Of a stretch of DNA of 64,000 nt, positions 55,153-64,000 are shown in pieces. Both the position numbers and the translations under genes were made by a program. Every line of letters begins with the position of its first letter. The stretch's first letter is position 1. Source of the DNA: Allomyces arbusculus. Its lineage: Eukaryota > Blastocladiomycota > Blastocladiomycetes > Blastocladiales > Blastocladiaceae. The notes below the pieces were generated by a model. The model saw nothing but the letters and a program-made list of their open reading frames with translations. It did not search any database and was not told the DNA's origin. The stretch lies in the NCBI GenBank assembly GCA_027604705.1, contig JADHYV010000059.1, forward strand, positions 48,727-112,726, written 5' to 3'.

Positions 55153-55629
55153 TTACGACGTCTTGGGCGCCTCCTTGTACTGGATGCAGGCCTCCTCGCC
55201 CATGGCGGCGATGATCGTGACGAGCAGTTCCTTGCCGTCCTCGAAGTCGGCGACGAGCTTCGAGCCAAGGTCGCCCTCGGGCACCTTGACGTCGTCCTTG
55301 GTGTTACCGGCCTCGTCCATGAGGTTGAGGTAGCCGTCGTCAATGTTGATGAGCGAGTACTCGTTGCGCGAGACGTGCGGCACGTCCATGTTGTGCGTCG
55401 ACGGCGACACGTCCTCGAGCTTCTTGCCCGTGAAGATGTCGATGGCCGTCAGGTTCACCTTGGCGTGGCCGTGCTTGCCCGTCTTGGACGTCGACATGTC
55501 GACAATCTTGCAGGGACGGCCCTTGATCACAACGTGGCCGTTCTTGCGCAGCGCCGAGCACTGCATCGGGTAGGTCAGCGACGCGCCGGCACCGGCCGAG
55601 AAGTCGTGGTCGTGCTCAGTGTCGGACAT
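55153..55629 (-). CDS. translation initiation factor eIF5A
   Basis: A single-exon gene of 158 residues, start ATG 55629 ('[10 protein letters not shown]'). '[15 protein letters not shown]' at 47-60 contains the hypusine lysine, K52, in its invariant loop. The N-terminal SH3-like and C-terminal OB-like domains are complete ('[20 protein letters not shown]', '[19 protein letters not shown]'). The factor promotes peptide-bond formation at proline runs and termination; several Pro-rich proteins are encoded in this window. The frame is open upstream, but no other start is credible. Confidence 0.98.
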   Translation of the reverse strand: MSDTEHDHDFSAGAGASLTYPMQCSALRKNGHVVIKGRPCKIVDMSTSKTGKHGHAKVNLTAIDIFTGKKLEDVSPSTHNMDVPHVSRNEYSLINIDDGYLNLMDEAGNTKDDVKVPEGDLGSKLVADFEDGKELLVTIIAAMGEEACIQYKEAPKTS

Positions 55630-56198
55630 GGTGTGAAGTCTGTGGGCGGCCGCGCACAGAGAGAGAGAGGGAGGGACAGGACGTGTCAGCTTCGCGATCG
55701 TGGCCACGGAGAGTTCAGGCCGAGCTGCTGGGGCGCGTGCATGCCAATCCGTTGTGCGGGTGACGCTGGCTCCTCTGCATCGAGCGCGTCGGGCAGACGA
55801 CGTCGGGCAGGCGCACGGTCGGCATCGCGCGGCACGGCAGCGGCACGAACATGCTGGCTCGTCGGTGAGCAGGGCGACGTACACTCGGCAAAGGTTGACG
55901 GGCGAGAGGGAGAGAGAACCGGCGGCGGGTGCGGTGGCGTCGGGCCTTCGGTGGTGGGCGTGGCCGCCGAGCAAAACCGACCAGGTGGGAGCTCCGCCCT
56001 CGCGCCCAAGTCACACCTTCTCATCTGACTGGTTGTCATCTCATCTTTGCCCTTGCGTTTCTGACGCTGCTTTCGCTGGCCAGAAACTTTTTGGTAAAAA
56101 TTGAATAAAGGGCCTTCAGGAGCGCAAAAAATGATGACGCGCTCCCTCCAAATGACCCAGCGCGTCGACATGACTGTCGTGAACACACAGTCCACCCC
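55630..56198. other. intergenic, eIF5A promoter
   Basis: Upstream region of eIF5A with a pyrimidine-rich (minus-strand) stretch near 55655-55675 directly before the start, as is common for translation-machinery genes. Nothing else is recognised. Confidence 0.5.
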
Positions 56199-57310
56199 TC
56201 ATGCCGCCGACGGCGTGCGCCCTTCCCCAGCCTCCGTGGTCTCAAAAATCGAATCAAACGGCAGGTCCTTGGACGGCTGCAACCAGTTCTTGGCGTCGTA
56301 TTCGCGCGCGCCGTCGACGACATGGAACGTGTAAATGTACCGCGACTTGGACGACGTGTTGGCCGACGACGCGTGCACGACGCCGCCGTGAATCAGGACC
56401 AGCGTGCCCGCGTCCACCTCGCCCACAACATACTGGTCTTTCGGAATCGATGCCAACTCGTCTTTCCCCTCGAACGTGGTCCCGGCATTCTTGCCCGACG
56501 GGTCGACACGGACGAACCGCTTCGTAATCGGGTGCGTCTTGTGCGACCCGGGCACAAACGTCAAGCACCCGTTGCTCACGCGGCAGTCTTCAAGCGCAAA
56601 CCAGAACCCGACCGCCGAGGGAGGGTTCGTGTAGAGGAACGTCGAGTCCTGGTGCGGCGGGACTTCCCCGCCAATTTCCGGCTGCTTGAAAATCGCCATG
56701 CTTTGCAGGATCACGGGCTTGATAAAGTCGAGCTTGCGGGCGATCGCGGCAATGGCGGGACGGTGCGAGAAGGCCTTGAACTTCGGGTCGAGCACGTGCA
56801 GGGCATGGCCGATCTTGTTGATGGCGCGCGTCTTGGGTTTGGTCAACTTGCCGTGCGCGTCGAATGCGCCCTCCTCGAAGAAGAAGCGGATCTTGTCATT
56901 CGAATTGAGAAAGTACTCGTCGCCGACGTGCTTGTCGCCGTTCTGCAAGGGTGGAGCGGGTGCGTGGCGCATCGTCAGTCGCGATTTGCAAGGATGAGAG
57001 CTGCGGCAAGAACACAGCAAACCAGCGAACCTCGCCGCCGGTACTAAACCGTGTCATCGGGTGCGTCGACAAGTCCATTTCCTCGAGCAGCTCGTCGCTG
57101 CGCTGCTTGAGCACGGCCGCATCTTCCTTGGAGAAGAAGTTAGGGATAATTAGGTAGCCTTGGTCCAGAAACTGTCGTTATTGCCGCGTGTCGTGAACGT
57201 CAGTCGCCGTCGTTATTTCTGTTGGATCGGGTGAGCGCGATGGCGCGCATTCTGACCTGCTGCTTCATCGCATCGGTAAACTCGAATGGCGACGGCGTTT
57301 GCGCGGACAT
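56199..57310 (-). CDS. phytanoyl-CoA dioxygenase family protein (PHYHD1-like)
   Basis: Three exons fit: 57310-57257 (18 codons), 57171-57031 and 56942-56199, giving 312 residues. Donors are GTCAGA and GTTCGC; acceptors are CGACAG and TTGCAG. Junctions read 'MKQQFLDQGYLIIPNFF' and 'FSTGGENGDKHVGDEYF', with 'FLNSNDKIRFFFEEGA' following. Fe(II) ligands are H and D of 'PPHQDSTFLY' and H of 'VLIHGGVVHASS'. The layout matches PHYHD1, a small 2-oxoglutarate-dependent oxygenase whose substrate is not established, rather than peroxisomal PHYH; no clear peroxisomal C-terminal signal is present (ends 'RTPSAA'). The frame stays open upstream of exon 1 but only with a GTG. Confidence 0.9.
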
Positions 57311-57639
57311 GGTTGCTGGTTGTTGCAGCCGGTGCAATGGAAAGAACGAGGTATTGCAGACTTTGTTGAGCAAGGTCGCCGGGAGAAGGCGTCCTCCGAA
57401 GACGCGTTTTGCAGATAACGAAGTCAAGAGAGCTGGCGAGCGCGCCACCAGAAAAGGACCAGAACACAGCCTGGCGATACGATCAAGTCGAATATAACAA
57501 GAAACAAACAGAAATCAAATTTCATTTCATGACCACCATATCCGACACGCAAACGACCAGACAGCACCCGTGCTCGTCATCGGAACGCTTCCATCCGAGC
57601 GTCAGGCACCCCTCCCGACACGCAACGCAATCAGCGGCT
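57311..57639. other. short spacer, nothing recognised
   Basis: AT-richer spacer between the PHYHD1-like gene start and the SNU13 stop, both on the minus strand. Confidence 0.5.
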
Positions 57640-58101
57640 TTAGATGAGCAGCTTCTCAATGTTCTGCTTGATCGTGTTGATCTGCGGGACCAAGTCGGAC
57701 GCGGCGTTGGTTGTGACTGACGCGGCAATCACCGACCGGCTCACACCGCAGGCACGGCCGAGCGCCACCTTGGACGGGACAAAGACGTAGGGCACGTTTT
57801 TGTCCTCGCAGAGCAGCGGCAGGTGCAACAAGATCTCAATCGGCTCAGCGTCAGCGGCCATCACAATAAACTCGGATATGCCGCGGTTGAGCGTCTTAGT
57901 GGCCTCGTTGGCACCCTTCTTAAGCTGCTTGTAGTGCGACGCCTGCTGGACAAGGTCGAGAATCGTCGTCGTCAGCGTCGCGTCGGCGAGCGGGAAGGCC
58001 TTTGGGTTGGGGGTCGACTAGAAAGTGACGGGGCAGGGGCGCCGTGAGCAATCGTGCCGGCGTGTAATTGGGTGGACAACGTGCAGGTGAGAACTCACCA
58101 T
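57640..58101 (-). CDS. SNU13: SNU13/15.5K U4 snRNP and box C/D RNA-binding protein
   Basis: The first coding exon is only the ATG (58101-58099), followed at once by a GTGAGT donor. After an 81-nt intron ending CTAG, exon 2 (58017-57640) reads '[15 protein letters not shown]'. The product is 126 residues, matching the usual 126-128. The L7Ae core '[19 protein letters not shown]' and '[19 protein letters not shown]' is almost invariant. The protein binds kink-turns in U4 snRNA and box C/D snoRNAs, acting in both splicing and rRNA modification in the nucleus. '[18 protein letters not shown]' carries a Pro where most relatives have Arg. Confidence 0.97.
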
Positions 58102-58435
58102 GTTGCTGGCGGGATGGTCGGGTTCGACGAGTTGATACTGGCCAGTGACTAGAAAGGGTTCACAGAGTGGAAACCAGGAGCAGGGCGAGTGTGTTGACAT
58201 GGTCAGGTGCTCTGGCATGATGCGTTGTGTTGAGGCTCCCCAACGCTGATTTTATCTCGGCTCCCTTCCCTGCTTGCGGCTGTTTGCGAGTTTGCGACGC
58301 TCTTGGTTGTGCCGATCTCCTTTTCTTGTTGCATCGCAACAGTCAACACCAATTGGATTAAGCTTGTCAAGTGCATCCAACCTTTTGACCCGACAAGGAT
58401 CACGACCACACGGCCGACCACGACCACAAAACACG
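58102..58435. promoter_or_regulatory. divergent promoter, SNU13 / PsuG-PsuK
   Basis: 334 bp separate the two starts, which point away from each other, so promoter elements are probably shared. CTTTCTAG at about 58154 (minus strand) could be an extra 5'-UTR acceptor for SNU13. No TATA box is evident. Confidence 0.45.
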
Positions 58436-60932
58436 ATGCTTCGCCTTGTCACCCGCTCGACGGCGACCGCCGCTCGGCGATTCGCGACCACGCGGCGCCC
58501 CCTGTCGACCGACATGTTCGTCTACTCGCCAAGCGTGCGCGCAGCGCTCGACGCACACAAGCCTGTCGTTGCGCTCGAATCGACCATCATCTCGCACGGC
58601 ATGCCGTTCCCTCAAAATGTCGAGACTGCGCGCGTCGTCGAGGGCATTATCCGCTCCGAGGGCGCCGAGCCGGCGACCATTGCGATCCTCGACGGCGCGA
58701 TTCATGTCGGGCTCACGGACGCGGAAATGACCGCGTTTGGTCAGCTTGGTCGCGATCGAGTGAGCAAGACGTCGCGCCGTGATTTTGCTGCGGTGCGTGG
58801 CAGAGAAGTGGAAACGGTTCATGGGATCGGGATACTGATGAGCGCTGGGTTAGGTGCTCGCGCGCGGTGGGAGTGGCGGGACTACGGTCAGTGGGACGAT
58901 GCTGGTCGCGGACAAGGCTGGGATTGATGGTGCCGCACATTTGCGTTTCGTTCATTTAAATGTTCTCTTGCCTGACCATCAGTTTTGCGCTGGTAGTGTT
59001 CACTACGGGCGGGATTGGCGGTGTTCATCGCGGTGCCGAGGAGACGATGGACATCAGTGCCGATTTGACCGAACTTGTGCGTCGCCTTTTGGTGAGCCCA
59101 GGTGAAGTGGATTGACGCTGACTTGAACGCATTGTAGGGCAGGACTCCGGTCGCTGTCGTTTGCGCCGGCGTCAAAAGCATTCTCGACATTCCCAAGACA
59201 CTCGAGTACCTTGTGGGTTTCCTCCGACCTCCCCAGCACCAATTCCTGCCCGCCTGCAAACTCACCAGCCGCTATCGCACGACACCAGGAAACCCAAGGC
59301 GTGACCGTAACGACGCACGGCCCAACCTCCGACTTCCCCGCCTTCTACACGCCGCGCAGCGGGCTCAAGTCGCCCAACCACTCGCCGACCATTGACGAGT
59401 GCGCCGCCATCATTTACGCCAACAAGCAGTTGCAGCTGCGGTCCGGTGTCATTGTCGCCGTCCCGATTCCGGAACAGCATGCCGCGTCGTCGGCACTCAT
59501 CCAGAGTGCGATCGACCAGGCGCTGGCAGAAGCTGTTGCACGCGGAATTGGCGGACGTGATGCGACGCCGTTCCTGCTCGCGCGTGTTGCTGAGTTGACG
59601 CGGGGCAAGTCGCTCGCGGCCAACATTGAGCTGATCAAGAATAATGCGCACGTCGGTGGTAAGATTGCCGTGCGATTGGCAGATATGAAGCGCGCCGCAC
59701 GCGGCCGGGCGGCCAAGTCGATGGTACAGAGTCAGGGCGTGCCGGGTACAGCTGCGGCGTCGGCGACCGTGACGGCGGCCAAGGATCCGCGCATTTCGCT
59801 GGACTTAAATGCCAAGCCCGCTGCCGTCCAGGAAAAGCGGCCAATTGTCGTCGGCGGTCTCGCGCTTGACGTGACGAGCACGCTCGCGACCAAGGACTTG
59901 CAGCTGCACTCGTCGTTCCCGGGCCGTGTCCAGCAATCGGCCGGTGGGGTTGGGCGAAACGTGGCCGAGGCGATGAATCGGCTCGGCACGAACCCGCTGC
60001 TCGTGTCGGCCGTCGGTGACGACTTTGCGGGCAAGGCGCTGCTCGACATGGTCGCGGCCGCCGATATGGAGACGTCGGGAATTATCACGATGCCGCACCA
60101 GCGCACGGCCGTCTACAATGCCGTGCACACGAGCGACGGCCAGCTCGCGACGGCCGTGGCCGACATGGACGTCCTGACGCGGTTTGCGTTGCCGCAAGTG
60201 CGCGTGCCGCTGAACCCATCAGTTGTGGTTGTGGACGGGAACGTGAACCCGGCTACGTTCCACGAGGCCGTGGCGCTCGGCGCACAGGCCAACGTCCCCG
60301 TCGTGTTTGAGCCCACGTCGGTCCCGAAAGCGAGCGCATTGCCGTGGTTCCGCGCCAAGGGGATCACGCACACGACGCCGAACCTCGTCGAGCTCGGCGC
60401 CATGGCCGAGATTATGGCCGACAAGTACCCGGAAAAGGTGGACCGGCTGAACCGCACGCAATGGGGCACGCTCGGGTCCGTGCGGATTCCGCCGTTCATC
60501 GAGCAAGCGATCCTGTCTCCCGCCGTCCTGCTCGCACTACAAGTTCCGACCGTCGTCGTCAAGTGCGGCAAGGACGGGATTGTCGTGGTGCGGCGCATGT
60601 CCGAGACGGACCTGGACTACCTCGACACGCGCGCGGGTGCACAGGCACTGAGGGACGACGTGTGGTCGTGGGCGACGATTGTCGTGTCGGAGAAGAGGAC
60701 GCCCGAGTACATGGTCGCATGGGCGCGGCCCGGGACCCCAGTGAATCCTGTGAACGTGACGGGTGCGGGGGATACTTTGGTCGGCACGCTTGCGGCTGGG
60801 TTGCTGATGGCTGGGAAGCAGTGGCCTGCGCTGCCGAACGTGATTCGTGCCGCGCGGCGGGCGGCTGAAATGACGCTGATGAGCGAGTTTGCTGTCCACC
60901 CGAAACTGTCGCGCAGCCACGTCGGGCTGTAA
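58436..60932 (+). CDS. bifunctional pseudouridine-5'-phosphate glycosidase / PfkB-type kinase
   Basis: Five exons fit: 58436-58792, 58854-58929, 58997-59076, 59138-59212 and 59289-60932, giving 743 residues. Donors are GTGCGT, GTGCCG, GTGCGT and GTGGGT. The N-terminal half is PsuG: '[17 protein letters not shown]', '[25 protein letters not shown]', '[18 protein letters not shown]', '[18 protein letters not shown]', '[13 protein letters not shown]'. From about residue 405 a PfkB sugar kinase follows: '[13 protein letters not shown]', '[17 protein letters not shown]', and the closing '[17 protein letters not shown]' with the catalytic Asp. The pair would phosphorylate pseudouridine and split the product to uracil and ribose-5-phosphate. 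The first 25 residues ('[20 protein letters not shown]') resemble a mitochondrial presequence. Such fusions are known in fungi. Confidence 0.95.
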
Positions 60933-61662
60933 GTAGGATGCTGGCGAAGTGAAATCAGGCTGGTATTCCTTGCTCTCGCTCCATTCTTTTGATGCCATGG
61001 TCAGTTGATTGAATCGACTTGCCGTCCACTTTTGAGTGAACCGGATCTAGCCCGCCCCCAGATACCACGGAAAATGTTTGATCGTCAGATAATGCTGTCG
61101 AGTGCAGGGTAAGTGACCAACAACTCTCCTTGGACCACGATTCGTTGGCTTCAGGACCACATTGCCATTCTGGTTTCACTTGATTTGGCTCCCCTTCTCA
61201 AATCGTGCTTGATTGCACCAGATTTTGCTTGATTTTGCACGATCTTGTTAAATCGTACGAACGGCGCAGTAAGTCGAGGACTTGGTTGACTCTCATTTTC
61301 TGTTCATGTCAAGCTTGCCCTTGTTCTTAGCAAAGGACGTCTGGGCATTCCTTGATCGGTTCGCGAGAGCAACCTCCATAGAACGGTTATTTTGCTTCTG
61401 AAGGAAGCGCCCACATATGAGCCCACACTTGTCTTCATTTCCGCCCTTGAAAACACAAAAATCACACCAAAGGGCTGCTGGTGCGGTCTTTGGGACAAAT
61501 ATTTCGGCACACGTCATGACTTGGAATTTCCACTGTGCAAGCTGCTTACCGGGATGGAAGTAACGTACAGCCGGTTAAACATGTCCCCAAGTGAATATGG
61601 CTATACTCAATCAAATGACAGCAAATGGTCAGCGCAACTCACACATGGTGAGATGTAAACCT
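60933..61662. other. intergenic, AT-richer
   Basis: The stretch has a short repeat of 'TTGCTTGATTTTGC'-like sequence near 61205-61245. Frames of up to 88 codons occur on both strands without motifs. No gene is supported. Confidence 0.5.
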
Positions 61663-63399
61663 TCAACCCACATTCATGACAACCGCATCAAGCTTGCTCA
61701 GTAACAAGCTAAGCACATTCTCCGACACGTGCCTCCCCATCAGATGCATTGTCAAGCGTTTGCGCTTGCTAGCCGTGGACATTCGCTCAACCAACCCCAT
61801 GGCAATACTTATTGTCATGGGCATACCCAGCACATTGAGTGTGCGAAGGCCCAGCGGCAGCGCATTAATCCACGCAACGCGGGTGTCGTCGTGACTGTCT
61901 TGTGCTTCCCCATGGTTCCCAGGCACAAATGCATTGTCCCTGAGATCGAGCTCGCGAAGCAACTGCGGCCAATGTTTTGCAAGCACGTCGAGATCAGCGT
62001 GAGTCAACTGGCATGACGGAAGCTGCAAATCAAGAAGCTGTGGGGGTATGTTGTCTGCGAGCACCGAAATTGCACGCGTGCCGCCCAGTGGCATCGAACA
62101 CAACCTCAAACGCGTCAGCAATACCGGAAGGCGCGAAAGCAGATAGGCCACGTCTTGGCCACGGGATTGGCTTACACGTAAACTCAAAGATGTCAGCGTT
62201 GGAGCGAGCGGGAGACACATGAAGTGGCCAGAATGCCATGGCATCACACTTGACACGTCGAGTTCGCATGTGGCCAGGGGAAGCTTGGGCACAAGTACGA
62301 GCGTATCGATGCCAACGTCTTCGGGACATTGACTTGAGAGACCAAACTGGAGCTTTTCGACCGACGTTGGCAGGGAAGTGGCAAGTCGAATACATTTGCT
62401 GGTCGTGTCGTCACTTTCAAGATTGAGCCCAAGCCGAAGTTGATGTAATCCCCTTTTCGGCAAAGCTCGGACCACCGCATCAAGTCCCTTGGGTGTGACC
62501 CCGTCAAGGACAACGGTCGTCAAGTTGGGCAATCGTGCCACGAGCTGTGCAAGCGCTGGGACAGCCTGGTCGGGCATGGCCTTGATGCCGCGCACGTCCA
62601 ATTCTTCCATAGTAGATGGGACATGGTCGAAAAGCGAGATCCACGCATCAGAGCAATCGCCATCGTTTTCAGAGTCATATGCGTCAAAAAGCCGGAGCTG
62701 GTGCAGTTTGCGCGACAGGAGCAGCACGAGCCCAGCTGGAAGAGGGAAATCGAGCGCAATATTTTCAATCGAGAGCCTGGTGAGCACCTTGGGCAACTGG
62801 CCGATGCGACGCCATGGGAACGAGCGTCCCCAGCCCCTGTTCTGAAGAGCAAGAGTATGGCACCGCGGTGGGACGGTAAAAAAGGGTGCGTCATTCCGGA
62901 GGGTATATGCGCCGCGAAGCTGGCTGAAAGGAGCAGGTAAAAGCGTCCAATGACGAGAGCACTGAAACGCTCCCGCTTGATCAATTTGCCAGTTGCACGA
63001 CGGTGCCACCAGTTTCCGGTGCTTGTCGCGCGGCGGAAGAATCAGATAGAGTCGACCATGCCTATCGTCGTCATGGCTGAATCCAGCAAACCGACCAACG
63101 TAGTGGGATGCAACTGCAACACAATCAGGATCGTTCTTGTTGGCCACATTCTTTAACGTCAGAACATGCTCGCGCGAGTTTCGATTGCTCTGGATTGCAA
63201 CTTGGAGACTTGGTGCATACAAGGCGGGTGCAGCAAGAGCCAAGGATACAATCGTTGCACGCCAGGCCGCAATGGGGTGGCCCAAATCGTTTCCAGCTAG
63301 GCACAAGAACCTGGCAATACGGGTCAGGACGACATAGGGCAACTGGTCGAGCGTTGTGGATGCTTGAGAACTGTTTTGCGGCAAGTTGTGGGCTTGCAT
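61663..63399 (-). CDS. F-box-like/leucine-rich family protein (second intact copy)
   Basis: A single-exon gene of 578 residues from ATG 63399 ('MQAHNLPQNS'), the same length as the intact copy at 34.2 kb; an upstream in-frame ATG at 63456 would add 19 residues. The F-box-like head is at 17-66 ('LDQLPYVVLTRIARFL', 'SLALAAPALYAPSLQVAI'), and 'LYLILPPRDKHRKL' is at 117-130, at the same residue numbers as in the other copy. Leucine-rich units follow ('TVPPRCHTLALQNRG', 'LPKVLTRLSIENIALD', 'SRKLHQLRLFDAY', 'APTLTSLSLRVSQS', 'PPQLLDLQLPSCQLTHADLDVL'). There is no signal peptide or membrane segment. It is too diverged from the 34.2-kb copy to be a recent duplicate, yet it has no lesion, which suggests that it is still used. 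The function is unknown. Confidence 0.8.
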   Translation of the reverse strand: MQAHNLPQNSSQASTTLDQLPYVVLTRIARFLCLAGNDLGHPIAAWRATIVSLALAAPALYAPSLQVAIQSNRNSREHVLTLKNVANKNDPDCVAVASHYVGRFAGFSHDDDRHGRLYLILPPRDKHRKLVAPSCNWQIDQAGAFQCSRHWTLLPAPFSQLRGAYTLRNDAPFFTVPPRCHTLALQNRGWGRSFPWRRIGQLPKVLTRLSIENIALDFPLPAGLVLLLSRKLHQLRLFDAYDSENDGDCSDAWISLFDHVPSTMEELDVRGIKAMPDQAVPALAQLVARLPNLTTVVLDGVTPKGLDAVVRALPKRGLHQLRLGLNLESDDTTSKCIRLATSLPTSVEKLQFGLSSQCPEDVGIDTLVLVPKLPLATCELDVSSVMPWHSGHFMCLPLAPTLTSLSLRVSQSRGQDVAYLLSRLPVLLTRLRLCSMPLGGTRAISVLADNIPPQLLDLQLPSCQLTHADLDVLAKHWPQLLRELDLRDNAFVPGNHGEAQDSHDDTRVAWINALPLGLRTLNVLGMPMTISIAMGLVERMSTASKRKRLTMHLMGRHVSENVLSLLLSKLDAVVMNVG

Positions 63400-64000
63400 G
63401 ATGTTAACTTGCAATCTTTTTTGCGACAGCTGGCTGTTAACGATTGTGACGGGCATGAGGTGAGGCCGTGGATCGCCTCAGGAGATCTTGGGGCTTGAGG
63501 CAAGGGTAGACCTGCTGCTCGCGCAAAGCAGAAATTTGCGCAACACGACAGTGAAAATATAAGCTCGACAGATGTGCTTCCAGGTTTGAGGTCCACGGCC
63601 GGACGGTGTTGGCTGGCGAAACGTTTGTTTCTGTGTCAGAAGGCGGGCAGCAATTGATCACAGCAAAGTCATGGCCGACTGAAGTGATTTACGGCTGTGA
63701 TTTTCAGCAGCAGCTTCAATTCCAGCGGCGACAAAGCGGTTGTTGAAGGTGGCTTACTGACCCTTCTGGAGCAAGAATGGTGGATAAGCATCAGACTTAT
63801 GCGTGTCCAAACGTGCTGACGCGTGGACACGATCTTTCGGAGGCAGACATGTTGGCATCACTCCAAGGCTGTGTCGTGTCGTGGCGCCACCAGCAAGAGC
63901 GGATTGCAAGTTGTTTGGGAGCGGCGCAGCTGCTGGGGGAACAACACGCTGTATCGACCGAAACTCTGGCTGTCCCAACTTTTCGCTCCCCCACTGCTCG
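63400..64000. other. right-edge region, nothing recognised
   Basis: Upstream region of the second intact LRR gene up to the window edge. Short frames on the minus strand lack motifs. A gene starting beyond the edge cannot be judged. Confidence 0.4.

Overview
The window is eukaryotic and almost certainly from a zoosporic, early-diverging fungus (a Blastocladiomycota or Chytridiomycota type of genome). This is inferred from very GC-rich housekeeping genes, many short spliceosomal introns (about 60-280 nt) and genes such as FRA10AC1, JMJD7 and a fused pseudouridine glycosidase/kinase. No rRNA, tRNA, CRISPR array or intact transposon was recognised. One 10-base assembly gap (6749-6758) lies inside an intron. 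Exon boundaries were worked out by hand from GT/AG sites, reading-frame continuity and similarity to known families.

Layout. 1-361: 5' end of a monocarboxylate-type MFS transporter (minus strand). 1.7-4.6 kb: M1 aminopeptidase. 6.0-8.2 kb: B-type-like cyclin. 9.0-11.2 kb: bZIP transcription factor. 12.8-14.5 kb: mucin-like single-pass membrane protein with a hexapeptide repeat. 15.6-16.8 kb: broken B-lectin gene. 17.1-19.9 kb: two decayed F-box-like/LRR genes (minus). 20.3-26.7 kb: three MFS monocarboxylate-type transporters, two of them a recent tandem duplicate. 27.1-28.9 kb: F-box plus JMJD6-like JmjC oxygenase. 29.0-37.3 kb: an array of the same F-box-like/LRR family on the plus strand (three decayed copies, one intact copy at 34.2-35.9 kb, one more diverged wreck). 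38.0-45.7 kb: FRA10AC1, an unknown membrane protein, uroporphyrinogen-III synthase, a small unknown ORF, ornithine carbamoyltransferase and JMJD7. 45.7-49.8 kb: AT-richer gene-poor stretch with a 3' LRR fragment and a T33 run. 49.8-60.9 kb: LLP/YBL028C-like nucleolar protein, Kin1/MARK kinase, eIF5A, PHYHD1-like dioxygenase, SNU13 and the PsuG-PsuK fusion. 61.7-63.4 kb: second intact F-box-like/LRR gene (minus).

The housekeeping genes form no single pathway. Themes are splicing (SNU13, FRA10AC1), translation and ribosome assembly (eIF5A, LLP-like), Fe(II)/2-oxoglutarate oxygenases (F-box-JmjC, JMJD7, PHYHD1-like) and core metabolism (OTC, HemD, PsuG-PsuK).

The most unusual content is a paralogous protein family with an F-box-like head, an invariant 'LP[AP]RDK' block and a leucine-rich body. 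It has two intact members of exactly 578 residues and at least six decayed relatives, confined to the AT-richer islands. It looks like a fast birth-and-death family I cannot match to a named family. A second general observation is the splice donor: in my hand tally 17 of 27 donors carry C at +4 (GTRCGT type), and only two carry the usual A.
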